From Tanypteryx hageni (taxonomy: Eukaryota; Arthropoda; Insecta; Odonata; Petaluridae): a stretch of 64,000 nucleotides of DNA. Position 1 is the stretch's first letter. Each line of letters begins with the position of its first letter. Below are positions 11,258-23,345 of the stretch, piece after piece. The translations under genes were made by a program, and so were the position numbers. The stretch lies in assembly GCA_028673005.1 (NCBI GenBank), contig CM054112.1:26755124-26819123 (forward strand), in the 5' to 3' direction. The notes beneath the pieces are model-generated. The model searched no databases. It saw nothing but the letters and a program-made list of their open reading frames with translations, and was not told the origin of the DNA.

Positions 11258-12899
11258 CGAAAGGATGGCCAATACCGCAAGGGCATGTAATACTGTGTTT
11301 CGCAATGGGTATATGCATTTCAAATGACATTTGTTTAATTATTTAATAGTAATATTGGTATTTCTAAACCGCTACTAAGGATCATAGAATTGTGGACACA
11401 ATTCAATGCTGTCGCTTATGTATTTAGAGGACTGAATTAGGTATACTAAATTTGTCAAATTAAATGAGTTATTTTTATTATATTACGTGTTTTATTAATT
11501 GAAATGTCTAAAAGCATACTTATGCATACATTCATCGAGTTGCCTCTGGATCTTTCATAATAAGCAAGAAGTCGTTCTCATAGGCCACCTTTTAATTTTC
11601 AAGGCCAAATTCTATCTTGAAGTTGGAATGCGCAGAGTGACTGTTTATTAGCGACTCGGCAGGAAGTTCTGTCATGGGATTTTGAGGAACCAAGTCACTC
11701 ATCCTCGGACGATAAAAAAACGCAATGGAACATCCAGAGGGCACTGGCATAAGTCAGCAGAAGAATACACAATTGCGCAACACCGGATTAGACGTTCCTT
11801 TCCAGCATTTCCTTCTTATACTTTTTCAAAAAATAAGTCTAGCTTATCTGCAGTAATATATATTTACAATTCAAAAATGTTTTAGACACCTAGTGAAAGC
11901 CAATAAGAAAGAGAAAAAACGAATGGAAAATAACTCGAATAAATTATTTGTAATCTTTTCAATTTTTTCATAATCAAATGTTTAATATGATTTATAACTT
12001 TTCAAAATTGTTATTCATTCGCTATATTTAGTAATTAATTTATTTTGAATATTAAACTCATGCTTACCTCTGCAATAAGGACATGCAGACAAGTGAATAT
12101 AGATGTAAATATAGAAAACCTATTCATTACTTGTATGTTTCTAGAGAAAAAAAGCTTCCCGGTACGAATTTTTGTCGATCGAAATTATTATTCATCATGC
12201 GTATCTAACATTTTATAAATTTATCCGGATGATAATTCATTACTGGAAAGTCTTCAATAATATTTACTGGCGCATTTGGTTTAAAAACTTCTTGGCATGA
12301 TTATTATGCGTTCGTACGGTGGGTTTTAATTTAATTAATTTTCGACTACACTTAAGCAAGAGTATCGCATGGTTGTACTATTCGGGAGAATATTCCTCGA
12401 ATAGGATCGCTCTGGTCTCTCCCCTTGCTCTACTTTCAATCGTGTAAACCCCAAATATGGACGGCTCCCAAAAATCTTTTTAACGACTACAGTGAAAAGT
12501 CGATGAAAGAAGAGAGGAAATAGGGATAAAGGAACGTCGTATTTCGACGCGAAAAACAGCCACTCGTGCGGCAAGAGAGAAAAGGAAAAAACTGAGAAAT
12601 TCCCGCGTTTCACACAAAAAGTGCTTCTTTTAAGGAGGCTAAAGGGTCGTTCGCAACAAAGGACGTTAAGAGACTATTAATGGACTGGAGTTGGAGAATG
12701 GCGGGAAAAAGACGACGTGTGCCGATTCGAAGAGAGGGAATAAAAGAGAGAGAGAGAGGCGGAAAGAACACTGCTCTTCCCTATATTCTCTCTCACTCTG
12801 CCCACTCCTTCCGCCACTCAGCTCCTCCCAATGCAACTAGCATCTTATTCCAATTGACCTTCCAGAGGTCTTTGGAGGCCATGGGGTCACCACTGGGTC
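11258..12899. other. Non-coding stretch
   Basis: AT-rich to about 12330, then a GC-richer, purine-biased patch. I see no gene. The open frame at 12335-12613 (-) is low-complexity serine/phenylalanine-rich and not protein-like. Confidence 0.4.
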
Positions 12900-13035
12900 G
12901 GGTTTGCTTCGCTGTGCCCTCTCTCTCTCTTTCTGCTTCCCACTCCATTTCTTCTTCCTCCGGAATTCCTCCTTCCTCCCATCTCCTCTTCTCTTCATCT
13001 CTCTCTTACTTCTCTGCCGTCCCATTTTCTTACAG
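12900..13035. repeat. Pyrimidine tract with (CT)n
   Basis: C/T-rich on the plus strand with several CTCTCT and CTTCCTCC runs. The overlapping open frames on both strands are by-products of the composition. Confidence 0.7.
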
Positions 13036-13369
13036 CTCCACATCCGTTCCATTCTACGTTTCATCCATTCATACATATCACCGGCTAGATATATTTTCCT
13101 ACCAATTTTAACAAGATTTTTTCGCTGACGTAGAAATAAATACTTGTTTCCAATACGCAATAATTCGCTTTCAAAAATAAAACAGTTTCCTGACCGTTTG
13201 CTGAAATATTTCATTTGCTAAGATTATTCCCGAGTGTTGTTGTGTTTCGCAAGCCAAATAGCCCTACAAGCCACAAAAAAATGATCCGACCGGCTAACTG
13301 TAATATTTATAACCTACGATTATAGTCGAGTTAAACTGCAAAAATATTTATTAGAAATTATATAAAACT

Positions 13370-13400
13370 CAGCCAAAGTTTAGTTATCAAACTTTGGCTG
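13370..13400. repeat. Perfect 12-bp stem hairpin
   Basis: CAGCCAAAGTTT (13370-13381) and AAACTTTGGCTG (13389-13400) pair perfectly around a 7-base AGTTATC loop. It lies in AT-rich non-coding sequence. It may be a decayed transposon end; no mobile family is recognised. Confidence 0.75.
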
Positions 13401-13737
13401 CACTGACCCTGAGGATATAGGCATATGGATACAGGATTAAAGTCTGTTGCTGCGGCGTCATATTTTTTAGTTACCGCCAGTTGCCTATATTAAGTATCCA
13501 ATTAAACTTTCCCTACTGAAAAATATTTTGCATGGTTTAGTTTCATAATCAATAATATATTTAGAAGCAGTAAATCTTGAATTGATGATGGGAGACTCTC
13601 TTCGATACTGCATCTTTTTATAAGGAAGCATGACGTCTTAAGAGAGGCCACAAACTCCTCGCACTGCGCTGAAATTCGGTAAGTGGACTCGTATGAATAA
13701 ACGACGAGTGTGGTCGTGACCGGCGTTATCTCCCCAT

Positions 13738-13990
13738 TCACTCTTCGGCCTCCAACCCCCCTCTCTCTTTTCCCCGCCACTCCCCCCCCCCCCTTGCCAC
13801 CCTCGCTATACCCTCCCTCCCCTTTCCCCCCCAACCAATTCTCCCTCATTCCCCTCCCTCCACCCTCGCATCTCTCGATTCCGTCCTCTACGTCCAAGCC
13901 TCGTTCATCTTCTCGTCTCTCTCTTTTACACACACACACACACAACCACACACACACACCACACTCACTCTTTCTCTCCGCGCCACTCAG
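13738..13990. repeat. C-rich pyrimidine tract with (CA)n
   Basis: C/T-rich on the plus strand, with a C10-like run near 13784-13793 and (CA)n at about 13927-13965. Confidence 0.75.
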
Positions 13991-14554
13991 CTACGGTCCA
14001 ATCTGAGGAAAACTCTTTAGATAGCTCAGGATTTATTCCCGCGCTAATAAAATGCGTAGATGTTCTAAACCCGTGGCATTATGGGCTTGTCGAATATAGG
14101 CTTTTCTTAAGGACCTACCCAAGTTGGATGTTATGTCACGTTAAGAGCACTTGCAGGAGTGTAATTAGTTTTTTCCAGCGGAGATGATAAATATAGCACG
14201 CCACGGTTCACGATACGATAGGTTGTAACATTCGTAAGATCCAAATTTGTGACTTTCGGAAGATAATTAGGCTCATTATCTTCACAGCTGGATCATCTTT
14301 AAGTCAACATACAAACATCTGAAGACTGGCCGGCAAGTATTGCATTGAATCGAGTTGACGAGAAAATCTTAGGGATCTTTTGAGATCTCTGACTGACTTT
14401 TGATAAAAAAGTATCCTATATCAATGTTACAATTGGTTCAAAGGAGCTTGTGCTATCGCTTTTTCTGTCTTTCAAGAATGTATCAGTCAGCCGTCGCACG
14501 GCAAAAGGAATTACCTTCTCAACAATATTTTAATCCTAATCAAACGATATAATA

Positions 14555-15250
14555 ACTAGCATAACTGCCCGTTAAAAATGACGGGTATGTATGAATGAAG
14601 TATATTATTATTAAAATTATTCCCATCTACCTCCCTCCCATTCTACGCTTGTCTCCTATATAAAAACTTAGACAAAATTAATATATATTTGATAAACAAT
14701 ATGCTAGGCAACATTTATATGCCCAAAACTCTTTTTACTTTTTGGAATATATTGTTATGAGGATTTTATATTTTTAGTGAATGTAAACCGGTTTCATTGA
14801 AATAAATTTTATTTTTGTTTTTAGTAAGAGATTAAAAACTAACTCAAATGATAATGAAAGATTTATTTCTTTTTGCTACCATCGTATTGTTTATGGTTGC
14901 TAATGTAATGTTTACAATTCAAAATAGCGTCGAAATTTCGTGAATATGTGGAGAGATGCGACTCGAAATTAATCACCTAGATTCCTAGAAGACGAAATAC
15001 GTCAAACCTAATTTTACGTGTATTTAAAAAATCGACGGCAGGAAAAAATTTCTTTTAGGCGATCGTTGTTTTAAGTCCTACGATGATTTTAAGTAAATTT
15101 AATATACAAATGATTAATTAATTAATCCTGGAATCGAACTCATGATTTCAATATAGACGGTGAGCAATATAAAATGAAAAGGTTGCGCTGCCAAGTAACT
15201 CCTAAAAGTCTGATCGAAAAATAATGAAAAGTTTTCAAGTTATAAGCGGT
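14555..15250 (+). repeat. Dispersed repeat family B, copy 1
   Basis: It opens with ACTAGCATAACTG and a hairpin, CCCGTTA-aaaa-TGACGGG, at 14568-14585, as does the copy at 41993. Further in, TTTCTTTTAGGCGATCGTTG and a TTTTAAGTAAATTTAA block (about 15049-15105) match about 43022-43085. GGAATCGAACTC at about 15131 resembles a tRNA B-box on the minus strand, like those at 3770 and 42612. The TAACTCC...GATCGAAAAATAATGAAAAG region probably marks the 3' part. It is non-coding and its class is unknown. Confidence 0.5.
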
Positions 15251-15859
15251 TTTCTCATTCTACCTTTTAACTCCATAGACGAGAGAGGCTGACCAAAATT
15301 CAACTGTAGAAGTAAGATCAAATCATCAAATACATTCTGATTCGCTATTTTAAGACTCCACTCTGAGACCTAATAATGAAAAAGAATAATTTACATGAAT
15401 TTTCTTGATCTAATTATGATTTACGCGAGGTGAAAATGGAAAACTGGAAAAAACGAAAACAACAGATGTTTAATTCTCACGAAATATTATACGCAAGGGC
15501 GAGATAATGCGCAGAACTTGACCGCTTTATTAACAAGCGCATATATATATAAAGGCAGCATGAAATAATGAGCGGGATGTCCCACAAGGGAGCCTTCCTT
15601 CTCCAAACCCCTCGCCAAACCCTATGGGTCTCCCAACGGTCGCGATATCTGGATCCCAACATGCATAATTCAGAGAGAACTTCTCCTTAGAGATTTAGTG
15701 CGCGATCCTCGCTCATTTTTGCTGACCTGCCCTTTCTGCACTTTCTACATGCACGGTTTTTTCCGAACCGTTGAAAACGCAAGCATGATTCGACGCGACT
15801 TTAATACGTCGCCGTCCCGAGTGTAATCCGTCACGATTTCAATGCTCTACCACACGCCT
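15251..15859. other. Non-coding stretch
   Basis: No gene or defined repeat seen. It becomes GC-richer after about 15580. Confidence 0.4.
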
Positions 15860-17010
15860 ACGCTCTCCCCCACCCTCCCCTCCCTTTATGGATAAAACCC
15901 TGCACGCACGTGACAATCCACCCACGAATAACCGAGAGCGCCCTTTTCAGTCGTTCGCTCATTCTCTCCCGTTTCATTCTTTTCCGCCTCGCGACTTGAC
16001 ACTTTCAATCTCTCTACTTTTTCTTCGTCGTTGTTTCCTCATCTTCCCCTTTTTTAATCATTTTCCACCTCCCCCATCCCCCCCTCTCTCTCTCTCTCTA
16101 TAATATCCCGCCTCTCTCTACCCTTCACTTCTCTTTCCCTATTGTCCATACAAATCCCTCGAATAGTGCCTAAAAAATCTCCGTCTCTTCTGCGTCGTTT
16201 CCCTCCTCGTCCTCCGTCGGATCGCTCAAATCTCTGCCAAACGCCTCCTTCCCAATCCCTAAACCCTTTCTTTCCTTTCTCCAAAACAACATTCTCATCC
16301 CCGACCTCCCTCTCATACCCTAAAACTTTCCTCATACCGAACAACCCCTCCCTCCAACTCCCTCGACCTTTCGTCCTCAACACGCCTCTGCATGCAACAC
16401 TCCGATCCACTCAACCCTCGCAGCCAACTCCCCAAACGGACTAACAAATTCCCGGGGACACTCTCGCTCGCTCGCTCTCTGACCCGGCTGACTGCCTCCA
16501 GACGCCAATCCGCGGTCGCACAGATACGAGGCGAAGGCTGGAACATGAGTGAGATGATGGGGGTGGAGAGAGGTGGAGGGGAGGAGGGAGTGGACGTGAA
16601 GGGAGAAATAAAGGACAGAGGGAGTGGCGGGTGGAGAGATTGGACATGAACCAGAAGGGGCAAATAAGTAGTAGCATGTAATCTGAGCTTCTGACTCACA
16701 CCCCCATGCGTCCATTCATCTATCTCACTTCCTCCCACTCCCTATCTCACCATTAATTTATCTATCCCTATTGGCGACTATCAGCTTTTCCCTCCGTATA
16801 TATTTCTATCACTGTTTCCCTCTCCATATTTCTCTCTCTTCTCAATCTGTCCCATCTCATTCCTTTCTTCTCCCTCCATTCTCTAATCTCCCTGTCTCCT
16901 CCCCCTCCATCCTCCTCTCTCCCTCTCACCTCCTTTCTCCCTCCATCCTCCTCTCTCTCTGTCCATTCCTCTCTTCTCCTATTCCACTTCACTATTCCTT
17001 CATGATTACT
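15860..17010. repeat. Alternating pyrimidine-purine-pyrimidine tracts
   Basis: Pyrimidine-rich at 15860-16440, purine-rich at about 16540-16650 (GGTGGAGAGAGGTGGAGGGG type), and pyrimidine-rich again at 16690-17010. All overlapping open frames are S/P/F/L-rich or R/E/G-rich by-products. The central purine block could pair back on either flank. Confidence 0.65.
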
Positions 17011-17754
17011 CCTTTCCTTACATTTACGACTATATGTCCGAGTTTTATAGATTCCCAAAGGTATTTCGACTAATCACGTTACCGATGATAGTGAATTTGT
17101 TTTATTTAGTAGAAGTTGAAATTCTATTTTAAATTTATTTATTTATTCTAATTCACTAACAAGCTTGGATGTTTGTCATATAATAGTAGAAATCCAAAGC
17201 TTTCTCTTTTAGTTACTATGACTTCAAAATTAGATTTACAATATGAAATATTATTTCTCGCAAATTTCAGTTGCTTCATCAAACGCCAGGCATACCCAAT
17301 ACAAACATAGACACATCAAAACATGATTCGCTTTAACGATTCGGAAGGTTTAAATTTCGGAACGGGGTGAGGAACCGATGGACGAAAGCGATTTTAATAA
17401 TCGATACCACTTTCCGATTGAAATTTAATTTCAACCCTTGCGCCGATGTCTCCTCATTTTTTCCCGACATTCGCGGGACTTTTTATTTTTCTCACGGCGA
17501 GACCTTCGCCAACTCTGCGAGATACATTTTCCCTTTAAATATCGAACAGTTTGAAAAACGAGCAACGTAACATTTTTTTCGCCGCTCCTCCTTAAAGGGG
17601 AACGTTGCCGCGCTCGAACCTTTCTGAATCGCTCGCATAAAAGTCTTAAGCGTATCATCTGGGATTCGCTTCAACTTCAGCGATTTGTTTTTTTCCCTTC
17701 TTTCCTCGTTCAGCACGCGAGTGAGAAACTCAGGGAAGCAGATTTTTTTGCTCA
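17011..17754. other. Non-coding stretch
   Basis: AT-rich, then a more balanced patch at 17330-17700 with overlapping short open frames on both strands. None shows a domain or convincing splice sites. Confidence 0.4.
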
Positions 17755-17935
17755 CACACTTACGATCTTCCTCCTTGGACGCTGCATCTCACCTCTCTTC
17801 ACCCCCTCATTTAGGGATAACTCATCTCTCCCTCGCTCTCTTCCTCCTCTCCCTCACTCTCTCAATAGATTCCTTTCTTTCTCCTACCTCGCACTCTCTC
17901 CTATTACTCTTCCTTTCCTTCCTCGCAATGGTTCC
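17755..17935. repeat. Pyrimidine tract
   Basis: C/T-rich on the plus strand. A purine block follows at 18055-18130. Confidence 0.6.
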
Positions 17936-18054
17936 ATCGTTCAACGGGTTTCCGTTACTTTGAGATGTTCCCTCCCTTTTACGCACATAATGTCCAATCT
18001 CTCTTAACTCTTCCAGTAAATTCTTTCCTTCTCATTCAATGTAACGCATTCAGG

Positions 18055-18130
18055 GCTTAATGGAGGAGGAAGGAGAGAAAGAGAGAGGAGCAGATAAGAG
18101 GAAAGAGCTCGAGAGAGAGAGAGGAGTTTT
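18055..18130. repeat. Purine tract with (GA)n
   Basis: GGAGGAAGGAGAGAAAGAG and (GA)n, A/G only apart from a few bases around 18090-18112. Confidence 0.7.
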
Positions 18131-18259
18131 TTAATGAAATAAAAATGCACGGATCTGCACGTGTAGCCGAGGATCAGGAACCACGAGCGATTAGTCGCGT
18201 CTCTGGTTGTCCAGAAGGGTTTTCCTCGACGGAGGGCTCTGAATTAATCCTCAGTGCTG

Positions 18260-18280
18260 CGTGCTCTGATTTAGAGCACG
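18260..18280. repeat. 8-bp stem hairpin
   Basis: CGTGCTCT and AGAGCACG pair perfectly around GATTT. Just downstream, GAATGGATGATGGAAG is tandemly repeated twice (about 18289-18326). Confidence 0.6.
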
Positions 18281-18326
18281 GGGCTAATGAATGGATGATG
18301 GAAGAATGAATGGATGATGGAAGGAC

Positions 18327-19429
18327 GGGAGATTTTCCGAGAGGCCAAGCAGGTCCGGACAGGACAGCGTCACGCGCGTCTTATCTTGAACGGCCGTCTT
18401 GGATCGTGAATGGGACAATAAAACAACCGTTCGATCTGATTCGCGAAAGTAGATAACGGGATCCATTGTAAACACGGTGTGGCGACAAATTAATAGAATT
18501 CGCGTAGCATTTTCTCCGAGAAGATTTTACTTCTAAATAAAAATCCTCCAAGAGTGCATCTTTCATTTCGAAATTCGGTTCTATTGCCTGAGAAAAAATA
18601 ATCTCCCATACGGAAAAAGGTGACTTTGATATGATTTTTGGAAATGACTACTCGATTTTTATTATTTTTGAGAAATGTTTGCCATCTATCAAACCGAGAT
18701 ATAAAAATATCAAGCAAAAGAGAATCCTATTTAGCTATTTATCATCAAATAACCCAAAAAATATCAAACTGTTTCTATCAGCTTTTACACATTTCATTTA
18801 AAGGAACTATAGTCCATCATTATTTATGTTTTTAACAATTGTTCGTACTTGTTAGGGATCAACAAATGTGTTGAGGCACTACTATTGCCAAGAAAATTTA
18901 TTTTTTCTGTTCTCTATTATTTAATTTAGTGTTTTTATAGGCTTTCTTTAATATATAATCTAGAAGATAAATATATTTTAAGGAGGCTATACATTCACCT
19001 CCATGCAGTATTTCTAATCGCAAAATTGAGCTCTTTAAGAATAAAACGACTACACGAGGACAACATCACTTTTCGCATATTAGTCCCTAAGGCACCGCGA
19101 AGACAATGTCCATATTCCTGGTAAAATCCGTGTTTACCAGTTTTCCATTCCACTCCATCACCATCCTCATCTGGAATCTCCCTCTTTCTTCCCTTTGGGA
19201 CGTGTCCCTACAGAGAGAGAGAGAGAGAGAGGGACGGATGAATGCCTCCTTGTTGCGACGGTCTCTGGAATCCATGAGCGACGTCGGCTCATTTGGGATC
19301 AACTCTTTAAAAAACCACACTAACTCCCTCGAGAGAAGGAGAGCGCTAGGGAGGGAGGGAAGGAGGAGGAAAAAAGAGATCGCTGATCCTCGCGTTCCTT
19401 CCAAGGACCACCCACGACCCCTAATGTAC
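18327..19429. other. Non-coding stretch
   Basis: No gene seen. There is a short (GA)n at 19209-19232. The 284-codon open frame starting at 19106 (+) is kept open mainly by the pyrimidine tract that follows and is not called. Confidence 0.4.
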
Positions 19430-19795
19430 CACCTTAACCTCTTGTCCAAACTCTCCCTCTCTCACCACTTACCTATCTTCCGCTTTCCTTTCATCTATCT
19501 TTTCTTATACTTCTTCCTTCCTCTCTCCCATTCCCCCAACATCTCCCTCTCACTCCAACTCTCATTCACACTCCATCTTCTCATTCTCACATCGCCGCCT
19601 TTTCCTCTCACTTTCCAAAGACCTCATCCCCTCTCATCACGAACTGGTGTTTCTCCATCCCTTTCCCTCAACCCTTTCACTCATTCCTTTCCCTCATTCC
19701 TTTCTCCCCCTTCTTTCCCTCCCTCCCTTTCCCTCCCTCCCTTTCTCTCCCTCCATTTCTCTCCCTCCCTTTCTCTCCCTCGCCGACATCGCATC
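19430..19795. repeat. Pyrimidine tract with (TCCC)n-like units
   Basis: C/T-rich, ending in repeated TTTCTCTCCCTCC units at about 19690-19790. Confidence 0.75.
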
Positions 19796-22700
19796 CTCGA
19801 AAAATATCTCCTCGAACTCCCACACCACTCCGCTATACTTATCTTTCCGTCTCCGCTGCCTGTTCTTATTTCTACCTCGCAGGCCCGATATTCTTTCAAC
19901 CCCTCAAGCCGATGGCCTGAGTATGTACTCCCCGGACGATATCGGTCCGAGGGTCGGTAGAATGGGTACATACACGCCAAATGCAGATGTCACATAAATC
20001 GCAATTGTTTTGTCATCAAATATTCATTCATGAAACTACTTGTGCCACAGCAGATCATCGATATTTGATTTCTCAGTAAATCACAAATTCCCCATCAGTT
20101 TGGAGGTTTAATACTTCGTTAGAGAAAAAAACAGCGTAAATTACGCTATCCAATGCTATGCTTATCCTCATCCTCTTTCCTCCTTCCCCTCTACGGTTAT
20201 TACTCACCCCGCATCTGCAGAAGATGGCGTGACCGTTTTCCCTCGGGTAGAATAGTTGCGAGTGGGTTTACACTCCGTCAAGGTCGCGAACTGCGCCGTA
20301 TGTATGTTGTGTGTCGCACCGAAACATTCCTTCAGTTCCTAAGCTCGCCTCCTCGATTAGGAACGGCATGAACGTGTAAAAAATAAAAGAAACGTGTTTT
20401 CCTTCTCCCGACTTTTTTATTTTAAATAATCTGTTAACGGAAACTTATTACAAACTCGTCATCAAAAATATAATTTACGTAGAAATTTTTCTATTTTTTC
20501 ACGTAATACGCCAGTTTAATATATTTCCGTTAAATGTATGAGAAATCACATCTAATTCATATAGCTACAAATATGTTTGGATTTTAACCATACCGTCTAT
20601 TTTCTACAATCTATTTCTTCAACCCGGGGTCGATTCATTCTTTGATTTATGAAACGGAAAAAATTGTCCAATTATCTTACTTTCGACCGGAAAAGTTGAA
20701 GCGCCATGGGTTATTTTTATCGAAATTGAGCGTCCAAGTTAAAATGTTATGCTTTAATAAATTATCTTCATTCTAGCTCAATTCGTTCGAAGGGAAGTAT
20801 CGCGAATCCCGCAATTCCTTTATTATTGGTTCATGGGAAATTTCCCTCACTATCTCTTACTGTTAACAACGTCCGGGAAGGGTGACGTAAATTTCTAACG
20901 GTCGTAACTGCAATCTCCGTGCACCATATTGACGCACGGAATAACAGCCTGCTCGTTCGGACACAAGAACGGGCGACACAATTGCCGTAAACGATCCCAC
21001 TGTAAGAGCAGGACCTCGCAGAACGATGAAAGCGACTGTGTCGTGTCTTCGCGTCTCTCTATTGAGATCGAGGCGTGAAATAGGCGTCGCGGGCGCACGC
21101 AGAGGTGGCCAACCGAATTGCTTTACGGTCCCATGTAATACGTAGGAACGCTCTAAATACGTCGCGCAGCAATGCTCCGATATCGGTCGGAAGCGGAAAG
21201 AGCGAGCCGATTCTTCGAATTTGCAGCAGACTGGCAAAAAATAGGCTCTCAACTCGCTAATCTTTTGGATTCTTGTTTGCTGTTCCAATAAAAGATGTTC
21301 GCCGTGAATGGGATCCTCAGTAGTTGGTATGCGTGCGTGGGTGGAGGACGATTTCACAGAAGACATGGTGCACTAAATCTTCCTAAAATAAATACATACA
21401 TCTGATACAACTGCTTCGCAACGTTTACATTTTTGCTTATGAGTCAACGGATTTTTTTTCTCAAACTGAAACTCAATATGATTATTTTATCCGATAAAAC
21501 TGAAGTATGTACTATAACGAAATGACGGATCCTTAATAAAGGATACGGGATCACTGCTTCCAAAAGTAACTCATGTTGGCCTCTATGCATATTTAAAATG
21601 AGCCTAACGTTTTAGATGATATAAATATATAATATAAAAATCTCTCATGAAATATGAGATATATGTCACAGTCGCGGATACACTAATTGTAAGGCAATAG
21701 AATAATGATTCGTTTATCGACTTTGATCCCAGTGCCTTTAAGGTATTTTTTCGCAATTAAAGGAGAAAAAAGATTACCAACCGTATCCAAGGTTTAAAAA
21801 AAATCATTTGCAATGATCAAGAATCATTGAATAGAAGGCACCCGAGTAACGGCTAATTCGCCAAGATGTAAATCTACTCTCAATTTTATCTCAAATGTCG
21901 AGTAAGTTCTTTAAGATTTAGATTTGGTCTGCAATCGATCACAAGAATTTTTAAAATTTTCATTCTCACAAAAAACTTTTACCCAATTTAATTCGATAAT
22001 AAAACAATTCCGATCTCCACCAAAAAATAAGACTTCGTTCTAACCGCAATTTCGCGTCATGAAGAAAAGTTTTCTCGGCATGCCTTCTCAGCTCTAGATG
22101 AAACAACAATTTGCATCGGATTCCTAGCGGTAGTGTTGCTGATTTTTAGAGTGAGAGAGATTGGCGTTGTGAAATGAACCTTGAATACTCGGTGTCAAAA
22201 TAAGGTTAAAAAAGGAGGAAGAGGGAGGGGCATCCCGAGGGAGATAAAGGGATTGCTTTGCAGCGACAAGTCCACAGCAACGAGATATCGAACCGTCCGC
22301 TTCGATAACAGCGGATCTCTTTGTTTACGTGCGTTGCGGATTACGGCGACACGCCTGGTTCACACTCGACGGTCGTAATGGGAAGCCATTGAGAAAAAAC
22401 AAACAAAGCTTCTGCCATATCGACTCACTACCTCATTATAAACACACTAATACACGTATGCAGGGATTCAAACACTAGATACGTATACATATACAATTTT
22501 AAAATGAAGATCCAATACAAAAGAATAGATTTGGTGGATATGGACAGTAAAAAGAAGGGTAAACTTAATTCATCGAACGGAAACTAAGGTTTCGTGATTT
22601 AAACATTCATTGAATGATTATTTATAATCACTGCCAAAAAATTACATCAGGTACGAGAGAGGTAAATTAGGTACCCTTTCTGGCGGTCGTGATTCCGATT

Positions 22701-23129
22701 TTTGCGATAAAAAACTTCGCTTTAGAATATACTATATATATCTTTATCTTGTTATAACATAAAAAGTTTCAGCGTTATTACCATCAAATGTTATCCAGAA
22801 ATATGGCTCGCGTGTAAGAAGAGTCACGCGAGACGAGTTCTCTTGGAAACAATCAAAAAATGCCCAATTCTATATTTACTATTTTATAAGCTCTTTTCTA
22901 TGCTTAAAAGTGACCGAATTGCTCATTTGATAGTTAAGATATTCACAAAATAAGAAAGAACTAACACGTTGACTGGCAATGTTAAAAAGAGCTTTCAATG
23001 AAAGGTAAATCTCAAATAGTATATTAGTGAATATAGAAAACTCCTATCATACAAGACACAGAATAGACTCTTTGCTGGAGGTATCAATGGAATTGATGTG
23101 GCACGCATAATACTTCACTGGAATATATA
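19796..23129. other. Mostly non-coding stretch
   Basis: Balanced-composition patches (20160-20370, 20870-21370, 22180-22380) alternate with AT-rich DNA. A GTGAGT donor-like site lies on the minus strand near 20200 (ATGCGGG|GTGAGTAAT), but no matching coding exon could be defined. The 20.9-21.4 kb open frame is listed separately. Confidence 0.35.
20863..21385 (-). other. Unrecognised 167-codon open frame, possible exon
   Basis: On the minus strand an ATG at 21366 opens 167 codons in a CpG-containing patch of balanced composition. It is preceded by TTTATTTTAG|GAAGA, a good splice acceptor, 5' of the ATG. A GTAAGAG donor-like site follows just after the stop. The product (starting MSSVKSSSTHARIP) has no domain I recognise, no signal peptide and no membrane segment. 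It could be an exon of a non-coding RNA, an untranslated exon, or chance. Confidence 0.2.
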
Positions 23130-23290
23130 TGAAGGTCGCTGAGGAAGGGCTTAAGCCCGAAAAGCTTACGTGTTTTTGTGTTTTTAAGTGTCTCTTCGAC
23201 ATCCCCAGCAGTTCGCCAACTTGGTGAGTGTCCACTGGGCTCCCTTCAACACCTTGTTGCCACTGTTATCACTACCTTTCCTTTTCCTTA

Positions 23291-23291
<1 letters not shown>
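23130..23291 (+). mobile_element. TA-flanked short repeat, copy 4, best hammerhead-like core
   Basis: It contains CTGAGGA at 23139-23145, an extra A, stems GGGC (23147-23150) and GCCC (23155-23158) around UUAA, and GAAA at 23159-23162. The family phrases follow: TGTCTCTTCGACATCCCCAG, TTGGTGAGTGTCCACTGGGC, CAACACCTTGTTGCCAC and CCTTTCCTTTTCCTTAAG. It runs straight into a (TA)n run. It is the cleanest of the cores in this window. It has no coding capacity. Confidence 0.7.

Positions 23292-23343
<52 letters not shown>
23292..23343. repeat. (TA)n microsatellite
   Basis: About 26 AT units at the 3' end of short repeat copy 4. Confidence 0.98.

Positions 23344-23345
<2 letters not shown>

Noticed and set aside
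19106..19960. 284-codon protein
   Set aside because: Most of the frame is a C/T tract giving Ser/Pro/Leu/Phe low complexity; no conserved segment.
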